Below, one piece after another: positions 1 to 6,630 of a DNA stretch of 36,783 nt; positions within the stretch are counted from its first letter, which is position 1; each line of letters starts with the position of its first letter. Made by a program: the position numbers and the translations under genes. The notes beneath the pieces are model-generated. The model saw nothing but the letters and a program-made list of their open reading frames with translations, was not told the origin of the DNA and did not search any database. Origin of the DNA: a virus; the IMG/VR virus record IMGVR_UViG_3300035670_000681, positions 1 to 36,783 of that record; one strand, written 5' to 3'.

Positions 1-127
1 GGTTGTCTTTGTCTTCAAACATGGCCCCTGAGTGCTTGTACAGCTTTTGTACTAATTTAGCAATGACGTCACGAACTTCAATGCCTTCCTCCTCGAACAG
101 CATGTAATGCTTTGGTTTACTTATTAC
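1..127. repeat. Terminal direct repeat, left copy
   Basis: Bases 1-127 are identical to 36657-36783. The repeat starts and stops inside a protein-coding gene (DUF3310) and the reading frame continues across the join. It therefore looks like the overlap left by an assembler closing a circle rather than a biological long terminal repeat. The length of 127 equals a commonly used maximum k-mer size (general knowledge). The non-redundant genome would be 36,656 bp. Confidence 0.95.
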
Positions 128-190
128 ATTGTACAAGTCCTCAGCGGTTGTACCGTTTAAGCCTTTCTCAGGTAATCCTAAAGTACTCAT
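1..190 (-). CDS. DUF3310/SaV-like protein, N-terminal part
   Basis: This is the 5' part of a gene cut by the contig start. The ATG at 190 has an upstream GAGGAG. The frame runs to base 1 and continues at 36656 after joining the circle, ending at 36535, for about 103 residues in all. The N-terminal half contains the KPKHYMLFEEEGIEVRDVI-type segment, with the PxHY and IEVxDVI signature of the DUF3310 (SaV-like) family. That family is often labelled a phage nucleotide kinase, though its activity is poorly established. The Shine-Dalgarno sequence overlaps the stop codon of the metallophosphoesterase gene upstream, so the two are probably translationally coupled. The next gene after the join is the ribonucleotide reductase, and a nucleotide-metabolism role would fit. 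Confidence 0.85.
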   Translation of the reverse strand, partial: MSTLGLPEKGLNGTTAEDLYNVISKPKHYMLFEEEGIEVRDVIAKLVQKLYKHSGAMFEDKDN

Positions 191-197
191 ATACTCC

Positions 198-980
198 TCA
201 ACTGATAACTTCAGTGGTTTGTCCATATTTCCTCTCCAAATATTCAATTGACAGGAACATCTCGTCAAAGTGTCCATCGTTGACTTCGTTCATTACCAGC
301 AAACCCCGCCAGTGTCTATTGGAAAGTTGATCCATGTAAGACTCATCGTGAAGGTAATAACTACCGACAACGATAGCAGTGATAGGCTTCCCGTCAGCAC
401 GTTTACCATAAGCTACTTGTTTACCTTGTTGATGGCCGGCGACACAAGACATATGAAGCTTGCTAATAATAGCGGCAGGTGAAGCAGCAGGACGGCCCAT
501 AGCTCCAACAGGCCAATAATGGTTGAAGCCAACACCATTGATAAATACTGGATGCAGAAAAGAGTGTACTTCCCAATCTTTGTCATATTCCAAGTCCTCA
601 ATAGATATTAAGCCTTCAAGCATAGGATTGTTGTTTACAGCCCTGTCGATACGGTTCTCGTGGTTCCCTAAGGTCAATACCATACGAGGCTTGTATACCT
701 TGTGTTTGTCTTCCTTTTGCTTCTTCTGGAGGTCACGAAGAGGCTTCAGGAGCATAGACATACCCAACTTAGCTGCATCAATGTCTTTCTGGTAGCGAAG
801 ACCTTCAAAGTACTTACTACCCTTGACATCGTGGCTAGATAGGCTAGGCATGTCTGCATGGTCGCCCAAGTGAACAACTACATCAGGCTTGTACTCACAG
901 ATAGCTTTACCAGCCCAAGTGAGGTGATCCATAGGGATACCTTCCTTGACCTGAGTATCTGGCACTACTAAGATCCTCAT
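198..980 (-). CDS. Calcineurin-like metallophosphoesterase
   Basis: A 260-residue protein with the metal-binding motifs of the calcineurin-like phosphoesterase superfamily in order: PDTQ (D8), GDHAD (D40), GNHE (N106, H107, E108) and AGHQQGKQ (H183). These ligands bind a dinuclear metal centre that hydrolyses phosphomono- or diesters. Such proteins are common in the nucleotide-metabolism end of T7-like and other phage replication modules, where the substrate is usually unknown. No signal peptide or membrane segment is visible, so it should be cytoplasmic. The stop codon lies within the ribosome binding site of the DUF3310 gene, and the gene upstream ends one base away, so all are likely on one leftward transcript. 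Confidence 0.85.
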   Translation of the reverse strand: MRILVVPDTQVKEGIPMDHLTWAGKAICEYKPDVVVHLGDHADMPSLSSHDVKGSKYFEGLRYQKDIDAAKLGMSMLLKPLRDLQKKQKEDKHKVYKPRMVLTLGNHENRIDRAVNNNPMLEGLISIEDLEYDKDWEVHSFLHPVFINGVGFNHYWPVGAMGRPAASPAAIISKLHMSCVAGHQQGKQVAYGKRADGKPITAIVVGSYYLHDESYMDQLSNRHWRGLLVMNEVNDGHFDEMFLSIEYLERKYGQTTEVIS

Positions 981-981
981 G

Positions 982-1329
982 TTAGCTCAAGTCCTTGGTG
1001 AACATCTGAGCTGCCAAGGCACGATCTCCGCTTTCCTCTTCAGCTTCGATAATCAGCTTGTGTACGTTAAAGAACACCTTCTCTTTGAGAGCATAGCCGT
1101 ACTGAGCCTCGATTACCTTCAAGAGTTCCCACACAACCTCATGCCATGTAGCACCGTCTTTCCACTCAATACTTGCAGTGTGCTCATTTGCAGGGTACTG
1201 CTCAAATGCTGGACTACGGATTGAAAAGTAGATTGTTGTCAAAGCTTCTTCATCTTGTTTCCATACTGTCATGTCTTGTTTCTCCTTGTTAATCTGGTGG
1301 AAGTAGTCTTCCAAAGGCTCATGTGTCAT
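982..1329 (-). CDS. Hypothetical phage protein
   Basis: About 115 residues from an ATG at 1329 preceded by GGAGA at five bases. Further upstream ATGs (to 1374) lack a good ribosome binding site and would lengthen the overlap with the previous gene, so the shorter start is preferred. The protein is acidic, with a central segment reading IEWKDGATWHEVVWELLKVIE. I recognise no catalytic motif. It lies between an unknown small protein and the metallophosphoesterase in the leftward replication/nucleotide module, overlapping the former's stop by 11 bases. Function unknown. Confidence 0.7.
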   Translation of the reverse strand: MTHEPLEDYFHQINKEKQDMTVWKQDEEALTTIYFSIRSPAFEQYPANEHTASIEWKDGATWHEVVWELLKVIEAQYGYALKEKVFFNVHKLIIEAEEESGDRALAAQMFTKDLS

Positions 1330-1528
1330 TGAAGTCTCCATCAATCGGGTGATACACAGCATATTGTGTCTCAAATATACCGTTAGGATATTCCTTTACC
1401 ACCTTCGTTGTTGTAATCAACCTACACCCAAGTCTAGGATGATCTACCACATACAGTTTAAGACAACCATCCATCCAATCAGGCTTGAACGGAGGGGGCT
1501 TGTAGTGTACTACTATCTTCGTTGCCAT
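1319..1528 (-). CDS. Hypothetical small phage protein
   Basis: 69 residues from an ATG at 1528 (MATKIVVHYKPPPFKPD...), with a weak GGGA upstream. An earlier in-frame ATG at 1576 would overlap the preceding gene by nearly 100 bases and is less likely. The sequence is mixed beta-like with several tyrosines and prolines and no motif I recognise. It overlaps both neighbours, which is typical of this tightly packed leftward module. Confidence 0.55.
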   Translation of the reverse strand: MATKIVVHYKPPPFKPDWMDGCLKLYVVDHPRLGCRLITTTKVVKEYPNGIFETQYAVYHPIDGDFNDT

Positions 1529-1691
1529 CAGCTTGTTCCCGTTCTGCCACGTACAGTTTACCCTCTTCGATACCACGTTTGATGCCTGTCAAGATGCCTA
1601 GACAAAGGAGGGCTTCCTTTTCTTGGTCAGACAGGTCAAAGCTGAAGTCTGCACTACCGTCAGGGTTCTCACGAATCAATTTTACTTCCAT
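1479..1691 (-). CDS. Hypothetical small phage protein
   Basis: 70 residues from an ATG at 1691 (MEVKLIRENPDGSADFSFDL...). The N-terminal part looks like a short beta strand plus an acidic stretch. It is followed by an amphipathic helix (DQEKEALLCLGILTGIKRGIE) and a polar tail. Proteins of this pattern recur in phage replication modules without a known role (general recollection). The start lies inside the 3' end of the endonuclease I gene, 23 bases before that gene's stop. A longer start at 1769 would overlap that gene by 100 bases and is disfavoured. Confidence 0.6.
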   Translation of the reverse strand: MEVKLIRENPDGSADFSFDLSDQEKEALLCLGILTGIKRGIEEGKLYVAEREQADGNEDSSTLQAPSVQA

Positions 1692-2115
1692 CTGATACTC
1701 GCTTTCTACGTTCTTTAATCCAATGAATAGGTACTTCTTTGTCAGCGTACTGAAACCCATTCTTTTCACACCACTGAGCGTAGGTTGTCCTACTTGCCTT
1801 ACTTATCTTCTGCTTGCTGTTAGAGAACACAAAGCGGATGTCTAAGTGAGGGTGTTGTCTCTTGATGAGAATGTGCTTCTTACGATCTGCAATTAAGAAC
1901 CTTCCTTTTGTTTCAATGATGATACCATTGTCAAGCACAAAGTCAGGGGTGTACTCTCGTTCAGTAGCAGGTTGAAGGTATCGAATCTTCATCTTCTCAT
2001 ACGTGAACGTAGCACCGTTAGCGGATAGGAACTTTGAAGTCTCTTCCTCTAACCCTGATCTGAATCCATGCTTTAGGGCCACTGCCCGTTTAGTCATTGT
2101 TTTTCTTGTTACCAT
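1669..2115 (-). CDS. T7-like endonuclease I (Holliday junction resolvase)
   Basis: A 148-residue protein closely matching the T7 gp3 family. Conserved blocks are FRSGLE (E23), YTPDFVLDNG (D58), ETKG (E68, K70), DRKKHILIKRQHP and IRFVFSNS. The spacing E23-D58-E68-K70 is the same as the T7 catalytic set E20-D55-E65-K67. The T7 enzyme resolves branched DNA, debranching replication/recombination intermediates before packaging and helping degrade host DNA. The protein has the usual family length and a basic C-terminal tail. It sits with the exonuclease and polymerase genes, as in T7, although in a different order. The C-terminal codons overlap the next small gene. Confidence 0.92.
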   Translation of the reverse strand: MVTRKTMTKRAVALKHGFRSGLEEETSKFLSANGATFTYEKMKIRYLQPATEREYTPDFVLDNGIIIETKGRFLIADRKKHILIKRQHPHLDIRFVFSNSKQKISKASRTTYAQWCEKNGFQYADKEVPIHWIKERRKRVSDGSKIDS

Positions 2116-2315
2116 ATTTTTTCTGTAGGTGGCACTACTGTTGCTTTAAGTTTAGAAAGTTTTTCCTGAACTGCATCAAAAATCTTCTCAGCTTCCATCC
2201 ATTCTTTAAGAAGCTCTGGAGAGACATCTACGACTAATTGACGCAAATAAGGTCTATCTTCCTCAGAAAGACCATATACAGGATACCACTCATCTCGTGT
2301 AAGATACATTTTCAT
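2109..2315 (-). CDS. Hypothetical small phage protein
   Basis: 68 residues from an ATG at 2315 preceded by GGTGAT at five bases. A second ATG two codons on has worse spacing, and a longer start at 2384 lacks support. The sequence opens MKMYLTRDEWYPVYGLSEED and continues with a helical segment rich in E, K and L. No recognised domain is present. It lies between the HExxH protease-like gene and endonuclease I, overlapping the latter by seven bases, in the leftward replication operon. Function unknown. Confidence 0.65.
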   Translation of the reverse strand: MKMYLTRDEWYPVYGLSEEDRPYLRQLVVDVSPELLKEWMEAEKIFDAVQEKLSKLKATVVPPTEKIW

Positions 2316-2319
2316 AAGA

Positions 2320-2619
2320 TCACCATTTACCTGTCTTGTGAAATTGGTGGAGAAAGACACCGAAGGCATCAGTGTATTGCTCATCGTGGTTCATGTGGCC
2401 CATTGTGAACAGAATAGCATGAACTAACTCATGGTAGAAGGTCTGTAGTGTAGTCTGTTCACTCATCCCGTTACGGATTGTAATGGTCTGATTGTGACAA
2501 TCACACTTACCTAGCTCTGTGAGGTCGTCTGATCCGATGACTCGCCACTCGAATCCCCCGAGTTCAAAGTAACTGGGCACGGAGGATACCAAGTCTGATT
2601 TGGTGTTCTTCTTAACCAT
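2320..2619 (-). CDS. HExxH metallopeptidase-like protein (ImmA/IrrE-like)
   Basis: A 99-residue protein with a clear zincin helix, FYHELVHAILF (H63, E64, H67). It is followed about 13 residues later by acidic residues (D79, E80, D85) that could supply the third metal ligand. This arrangement is seen in the ImmA/IrrE-like metallopeptidase group. Small phage members are widespread, and their substrates are unknown. The N-terminal third (residues 1-36) overlaps the exonuclease gene by 109 bases in another frame, an unusually long overlap. The only nearby ATG upstream of the conserved part is at 2619, with just a weak GGA upstream, so the true start is less sure than the domain. Confidence 0.75.
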   Translation of the reverse strand: MVKKNTKSDLVSSVPSYFELGGFEWRVIGSDDLTELGKCDCHNQTITIRNGMSEQTTLQTFYHELVHAILFTMGHMNHDEQYTDAFGVFLHQFHKTGKW

Positions 2620-3263
2620 AAGAGAGATCCGTTCTCTGTAACACGTTCAACATTACCGTCATAAGCTTTAACACAAGCATCGTACATCTCCCGTTCAGTC
2701 TTACAATCAGCTAAGATCTTTGCAGCCTTAACTGGCCCTATGCCTTTCAAGCCAATGATGTTGTCAATACGATCCCCTGTGAGGATCTGAGAGTAAAAGT
2801 TCTTGAGTCCTTCAAACTCAGTGACATAGTACTCTTCCTTCTTTACGAAGTTGTAATGCCAACCTTCAACTTGATCTAGGTCTTTGTCGATGGAGACAAT
2901 CCAGCCCCCATTGGTACTTGCTTCAATAGCCACTGCATCATCAGCTTCTTGTCCTTCAACCAGTTCTGCACCAAGGCGTTGGAGATGGGATCTGATAGCT
3001 TCGTAATGCACTGGCCTCTTAGCATCCTTACGATTCCCTTTGTAAGGCTCAGTAACTGCAATATCGTATCTAAAGTTTCCTTTGCCGGTGATGTACGCTT
3101 TGTAGTCATCACACTTGAGATCAAAGTAAACAATGTCATGCAATAGTTCAGTTACACGAGCAAGACAAAGAGCTTCATCGACATCCTCTGAGGCAAAACC
3201 AACACGATAACAAATGATGTCAGCGTCGATTAAGGCCACAGAGGGTTTTGTCAGTATTTCCAT
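2511..3263 (-). CDS. 5'-3' exonuclease (T7 gp6-like)
   Basis: A 250-residue member of the FEN/PIN-like 5' nuclease family. Acidic metal ligands are visible: LIDADIICY (D13, D15), GQEADDA (E106, D108, D109), SIDKDLDQ (D126, D128) and GDRIDN (D164, D167). They are followed by a helix-hairpin-helix DNA clamp, GLKGIGPVKAAKIL, at about 171-184. In T7-like phages this enzyme removes RNA primers and degrades host DNA to supply nucleotides. The last 30 residues are low-complexity Ser/Thr/Asp and coincide with the overlap by the downstream protease-like gene. The gene starts 13 bases inside the end of the candidate Acb2/Tad1 gene. Confidence 0.9.
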   Translation of the reverse strand: MEILTKPSVALIDADIICYRVGFASEDVDEALCLARVTELLHDIVYFDLKCDDYKAYITGKGNFRYDIAVTEPYKGNRKDAKRPVHYEAIRSHLQRLGAELVEGQEADDAVAIEASTNGGWIVSIDKDLDQVEGWHYNFVKKEEYYVTEFEGLKNFYSQILTGDRIDNIIGLKGIGPVKAAKILADCKTEREMYDACVKAYDGNVERVTENGSLLWLRRTPNQTWYPPCPVTLNSGDSSGESSDQTTSQS

Positions 3264-3490
3264 GTAACAGCTTTAACTGCCCACATCTGTGCTGTCTGCG
3301 CTTCTGTGATAGCAATAGATAACATCCGTTTTTCTTCTGTGTTGTCAGTAGAACTACGGTAGTTATTTAAAGTATCTACAACTTGTGCAAACTGCTCTTT
3401 GATGATAGACACAGCATCGTCATTACTGGGGTTAAAAGAAACACCACAGGCTTTTTCGCCAAAAGTAAGTTGTCGTTGTTCAGCTTGCAT
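3251..3490 (-). CDS. Candidate Acb2/Tad1-family cyclic-nucleotide sponge
   Basis: A 79-residue protein. I recognise the pattern LTFGEKACGVSFNPS, then VSIIKEQFAQVVDTL, then RMLSIAITEAQTAQMWAVKA as the short helical-hairpin family known as the Acb2/Tad1 hairpin domain. Characterised members (Acb2, Tad1) bind the cyclic oligonucleotide or gcADPR-type signals of bacterial CBASS and Thoeris and so block abortive defence. Here the family assignment is from memory of the motif; ligand binding is inference. It sits between the SSB-like gene and the exonuclease, overlapping the latter by 13 bases, and would be expressed with the early replication genes, when defence must be blocked. The ATG at 3490 has GAGGA upstream. 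Confidence 0.6.
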   Translation of the reverse strand: MQAEQRQLTFGEKACGVSFNPSNDDAVSIIKEQFAQVVDTLNNYRSSTDNTEEKRMLSIAITEAQTAQMWAVKAVTWKY

Positions 3491-3894
3491 TACAGAGATT
3501 CCTCAGTATCTGGGACATAAGTGACCACTTGCGTGACCATGAAGTTCTTCAGCGATGGTGCTTTACCGTGCATCTTGCTCATCTTATGTTCGTATGAGCT
3601 AACAACAGCAACAACCTTAGAACCGTTACCCAAGTCCTCAACTGCAATCTCTTTCATGTCTTCACCGATAGGCTTGAAGGCATACTTAGACTTACAGACA
3701 ATGTAGTTGCCCATAGAGTCTTTATTCTTGACCTTGATACCCAAAGCAGTCAACTTAGCTGCATCGTTGTCTGAGATGTTACCGATGGTACATTCGTACT
3801 TGTCGTTAGCCTCGTTGAACTTAGTGTTCAGGTTATTCATCCACTTAGTCCAGAACAACTCACCGTTGATTTTTGCTGGTTTCAAATCACTCAT
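3490..3894 (-). CDS. Single-stranded DNA-binding protein-like
   Basis: 134 residues from the ATG at 3894, which has AAGGA seven bases upstream. The ATG at 3909 has no ribosome binding site. The sequence (ELFWTKWMNNLNTKFNEAN, then CTIGNISDNDAAKL, then DLGNGSKVVAVVSSY) resembles the OB-fold ssDNA-binding proteins that T7-like phages encode in the slot of gp2.5, including the GNGSKV strand. The C-terminus is acidic (PDTEESL), which in SSB proteins recruits partners. Gene order next to polymerase and exonuclease supports a role coating ssDNA at the fork. The assignment rests on pattern and context; a general hypothetical protein remains possible. Confidence 0.6.
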   Translation of the reverse strand: MSDLKPAKINGELFWTKWMNNLNTKFNEANDKYECTIGNISDNDAAKLTALGIKVKNKDSMGNYIVCKSKYAFKPIGEDMKEIAVEDLGNGSKVVAVVSSYEHKMSKMHGKAPSLKNFMVTQVVTYVPDTEESL

Positions 3895-3895
3895 T

Positions 3896-4045
3896 TCAAT
3901 TTCCTTCATTAGGTTGGTTATTAGCGGCCTGTAATTGGCCTTCGATTTTCTGTACGAGTACGAAAGCGCCTGTCTTAGTTGGCAGCTCCCCTAGTACTTG
4001 TAACAAGAATTGTACTTCATTTGGTTCAAGATCCAGTTTAATCAT
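3896..4045 (-). CDS. Small phage protein, 49 residues
   Basis: A short reading frame beginning MIKLDLEPNEVQFLLQVLGE, with AAGGGAAA about eight bases before the ATG. It ends two bases upstream of the preferred SSB-like start. Its ATG overlaps the stop of the upstream gene as ATGA, strong support for translational coupling. The sequence looks like a compact two-helix protein (VQFLLQVLGELPT, then AFVLVQKIEGQLQAA). Similar small proteins are common in phage genomes (general recollection), with no known function. Confidence 0.7.
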   Translation of the reverse strand: MIKLDLEPNEVQFLLQVLGELPTKTGAFVLVQKIEGQLQAANNQPNEGN

Positions 4046-4239
4046 TGCAAATATTTCCCTTCATGTTTAGCTAGTCCGGTTGCTTCTTCCTCAATGTACT
4101 CTATGGCTGCGATCAGCACTAAGTATACATCTAGTAGATCCATTGTATCAGTATGGTGGATGATAAACGAATCTTCCCCAATATTTAACAAGATCTGTTG
4201 TTTTATTGCATCATCCTTCTTGTTAGTGAGTCTCGACAT
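4042..4239 (-). CDS. Small hypothetical phage protein
   Basis: 65 residues, mostly helical and acidic toward the C-terminus (LIAAIEYIEEEATGLAKH), with no transmembrane segment or catalytic motif. AAAGG lies upstream of the ATG. The first 17 bases overlap the 3' end of the HNH gene inserted after the polymerase. Its stop overlaps the next start (ATGA). It was probably the direct neighbour of the polymerase gene before the HNH gene arrived. Confidence 0.65.
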   Translation of the reverse strand: MSRLTNKKDDAIKQQILLNIGEDSFIIHHTDTMDLLDVYLVLIAAIEYIEEEATGLAKHEGKYLQ

Positions 4240-4609
4240 ATTCAGCGGCCTTTCTTATTAATTCTGGATTATCTTGGAATAGGCCAAGTGCTCGGTTACA
4301 GTTGTGGCAAAGAAGTTTCCTAACTTTACCTGTCTTGTGATCGTGATCCACTGCAAGTTTTTCATTGTGGTTGTTTTTACCAATAAGAAACCCTTCAGAT
4401 CCGCACAAATAACACTTGTTGTCTTGTTCCTTCTTCATTGCTTCTAAGACAGAATCGTCAATACCATATGTTCGTCGGTAGTAGGCGTTCTTTCCTTTGC
4501 ATTTAGGAGAGCAATATACATTGCAAGGGTTTGTAGGAGTGAACACTTCTTTACAAGTTTTACACTCTTTATCTTTGAAATACCCATTAGGATACTTAGT
4601 GACAGTCAT
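4223..4609 (-). CDS. HNH endonuclease, endonuclease VII-like
   Basis: 128 residues. The C-terminal half has the recombination endonuclease VII/HNH signature: CYLCG (C66, C69), LAVDHDHKTGKVRKLLC (D88, H89, H91) and CHNCNRALG (C101, C104, N105). The N-terminal third carries further cysteines (16, 19, 29, 33, 37), probably a zinc-binding target-recognition module. Such free-standing HNH enzymes spread as homing elements in phages. It starts inside the last codons of the polymerase gene (ATG within the TGGTATGAC segment) and ends overlapping the next gene's start, so it sits exactly on a gene boundary. The polymerase C-terminus is intact. HNH and polymerase both end with CAC TAA. Confidence 0.88.
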   Translation of the reverse strand: MTVTKYPNGYFKDKECKTCKEVFTPTNPCNVYCSPKCKGKNAYYRRTYGIDDSVLEAMKKEQDNKCYLCGSEGFLIGKNNHNEKLAVDHDHKTGKVRKLLCHNCNRALGLFQDNPELIRKAAEYVETH

Positions 4610-6290
4610 ACCAATTAGCCCCTATTTTATATTCTGCACCCACAGGACATCTAAACTTCAAGATCTCCCCTGCTTCTTTTGCTGATTCTACCACAATTTT
4701 TCCAAGTTCTTCTGCGTAACCCGCTTCTGTTTCAAATTGTACTTCGTCGTGTACCCATGCAAGGAGCTTGTACGGAATCTTGGCCCTGTCGAGTTTCTTA
4801 GAAAAACAGACAAGCCATTGTTTAGAGATAATGGCTCCAGCCGATTGTAGAAGAGTATTGAGCGCACTGTGTTCCGATCTGACTGACAGTTTACGCCCAT
4901 CAAGACCCGGTAACCACCCTTTTTCAGCGTACTTAGCAACCTTGTTTTGAAGAACGGCGTAAGCAGGGATTGATTTTTGAAAGCGAGCAATAATGGCACG
5001 CCCTTTCGCTTCTGAAGCACCAATAATTGACCCGATCTTGGCAGGCGATGCCCCATAGAGACTGGCATAAAGTATTGTTTTTGCATCATTTCGTGAATCA
5101 ACACCAAACGCTTGCTGGTTTCTTGTATGGACATCACCATAAACTACTTCCTTTATGTAATCTTCATCGTTTAAGTAATGGGCAAAGCACCGAAGTTCAA
5201 TACCCGACAAATCAACACCAACCTGAACCATTCCTTCTTCCACAGTCCAGCATTGTCTACACTCCTTACCATACGGACTACCTGAGTTTGGTATTTGTGC
5301 CATGTTTGGTTTAGAGTGCGTAGCCCTGCCTGTTACAGCACCGTTAGTGATGACTCTACCGTGTACTCTACCGTCCTTACCTACAGCATCCATCCAAGAC
5401 TCAACCTGAGCTACTCGTTTCTGTAGCATCAAGTATTCAGCGATGATCTTTGCTTCAGGGAAGTCTAAGGCTACAAGCACTGCTTCGTCTACGATGGGCT
5501 GACCAGTAGGTGTGAACTTCTTAGGCTTCCAGCCTAGCTCAATTAGCTTTTCCCCGATCTGCTGTCTGCTTGCTGGATTAAAGGTAATTGTCTCATCCTT
5601 GAGTCTTTTTCCTGTCTTCTCGGAATATCGTTCCTTGGTGACGGGAGGCCACTGCTCCTGCATCTGCTCATAGATTCCTGCCATCTTTCCTTTGAGGTCA
5701 GCAAGTAAGCAAGTTGCGTAGATTGTGTCAAGTTTGAATCCATTGCGTTCCTGTTTAGCTATGATGCTTGCTACTTGGTGTTCGAGGGTAACAGACTCTT
5801 GAGAAAATCCTTTAGATTCGAGATCACTACAAAGACGCACAAAAAGATCCCGTAGAACAGCAACATCACGTACGCAGTAATGCTCAAGCAAATTAGGGAT
5901 AGGTTTATCAAAAGCTTCACCAGAGTATTCTTCAGGTCTACCAACCATCCAAGACCATACTTTTCCATAATCAATCTTTTCCTTTCCTAATTCGTTTCCC
6001 CATGCCTCTAGAGAGTGTCCTTTCTCCCTCGTCGGTTCTAGGAGCCTTGACACTACGAGAGTATCGTAGCCCTGCTTCAAGCCAATCTTCGTCCCCCAGA
6101 GCTTGTTCAACAGAGGAAAATCGAAGTTGATCCCGTGATGGGCTACTATCAACGTAGCGTCCTTTAAGTAGTCCCATAGGCCGTTTGGAGCTTTCCATAC
6201 TCTTACTTCCCCTGTGTCAATGTCCTGAGTTACGCACAAATGGATCGTATCGTGTGCCAAGTTCGTCTCTATGTCGAGAGCAATTCTCAT
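4596..6290 (-). CDS. Family A DNA polymerase (T7-like)
   Basis: A 564-residue replicative polymerase with 3'-5' exonuclease. Exonuclease ligands: ALDIET (D6, E8), NFDFP (D57) and YCVRDV (D142). Polymerase motif A is GVDLSGIELR (D360), motif B is RNDAKTILYASLYG (R400, K404, Y408) and motif C is WVHDEV (D515, E516). The region LDGRKLSVRSEHSALNTLLQ and the C-terminal NWYDCH match the T7 gp5 family. It is about 140 residues shorter than T7 gp5 (704). The shortfall lies before motif A, where T7 has its thioredoxin-binding insertion, so host thioredoxin may not be used (inference). The 5' end overlaps a small coiled-coil gene, and an HNH gene abuts the 3' end. Confidence 0.96.
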   Translation of the reverse strand: MRIALDIETNLAHDTIHLCVTQDIDTGEVRVWKAPNGLWDYLKDATLIVAHHGINFDFPLLNKLWGTKIGLKQGYDTLVVSRLLEPTREKGHSLEAWGNELGKEKIDYGKVWSWMVGRPEEYSGEAFDKPIPNLLEHYCVRDVAVLRDLFVRLCSDLESKGFSQESVTLEHQVASIIAKQERNGFKLDTIYATCLLADLKGKMAGIYEQMQEQWPPVTKERYSEKTGKRLKDETITFNPASRQQIGEKLIELGWKPKKFTPTGQPIVDEAVLVALDFPEAKIIAEYLMLQKRVAQVESWMDAVGKDGRVHGRVITNGAVTGRATHSKPNMAQIPNSGSPYGKECRQCWTVEEGMVQVGVDLSGIELRCFAHYLNDEDYIKEVVYGDVHTRNQQAFGVDSRNDAKTILYASLYGASPAKIGSIIGASEAKGRAIIARFQKSIPAYAVLQNKVAKYAEKGWLPGLDGRKLSVRSEHSALNTLLQSAGAIISKQWLVCFSKKLDRAKIPYKLLAWVHDEVQFETEAGYAEELGKIVVESAKEAGEILKFRCPVGAEYKIGANWYDCH

Positions 6291-6417
6291 GTGTTTCTTT
6301 CAGCTTTTCGTAAGAGTCTATCAGGTTTTGATACTTGTCTTGTAGTTCATAGAATTTAGTCTCTAAGTCCATGAGTCTACCAACTAAGCGTTCGTAGTTG
6401 TCAAGCATACTTGTCAT
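6217..6417 (-). CDS. Small coiled-coil protein
   Basis: 66 residues, almost entirely predicted coiled coil by eye, with a heptad-like run of L, Y and E/K residues (LVGRLMDLETKFYELQDKY, then LIDSYEKLKE). It has AGGA upstream of the ATG at 6417; an ATG at 6408 is also possible. It overlaps the polymerase gene by 74 bases at its 3' end and the upstream gene by 17 bases at its 5' end. Such overlap is common in this operon, but it lowers confidence that the whole frame is translated. Function unknown. Confidence 0.55.
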   Translation of the reverse strand: MTSMLDNYERLVGRLMDLETKFYELQDKYQNLIDSYEKLKETHENCSRHRDELGTRYDPFVRNSGH

Positions 6418-6604
6418 CCTTGAAGTCCTGATCTGTAATGCGTTGCTTAGACTTATACCACTTGATAGCAGCTATCCACGCAGCAGATACAGCTGGTTGA
6501 CCAAACCAAGGATCGTAAGGTACTCCGTAGTCCTTAGCCCATTTGAGATATGCTTTCTGAGTCTCTTCGTCCCACATATCTTTGATGTCGTGTTCATTGA
6601 TCAT
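6401..6604 (-). CDS. Small hypothetical phage protein
   Basis: 67 residues starting MINEHDIKDMWDEETQKAY, with TAGGA six bases before the ATG. Its tryptophan-rich middle (YDPWFGQPAVSAAWIAAIKWYKSK) suggests a small folded helical protein, possibly DNA- or protein-binding. There are no catalytic motifs. It lies between the small membrane protein following the helicase and the coiled-coil protein before the polymerase, and so belongs to the replication block. Confidence 0.65.
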   Translation of the reverse strand: MINEHDIKDMWDEETQKAYLKWAKDYGVPYDPWFGQPAVSAAWIAAIKWYKSKQRITDQDFKDDKYA

Positions 6605-6630
6605 AGTATTCCTACTTTCACGTAACTTCG

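Noticed and set aside
1-127. Biological long terminal repeat of a T7-like phage
   Set aside because: The repeat lies in the middle of an intact gene, and 127 bases is a typical assembler overlap length, so an assembly overlap is the simpler explanation.
5971-6198. 75-codon frame antisense-register to the polymerase exonuclease domain (- strand)
   Set aside because: Lies wholly inside the polymerase gene, which has intact conserved motifs here; no ribosome binding site.
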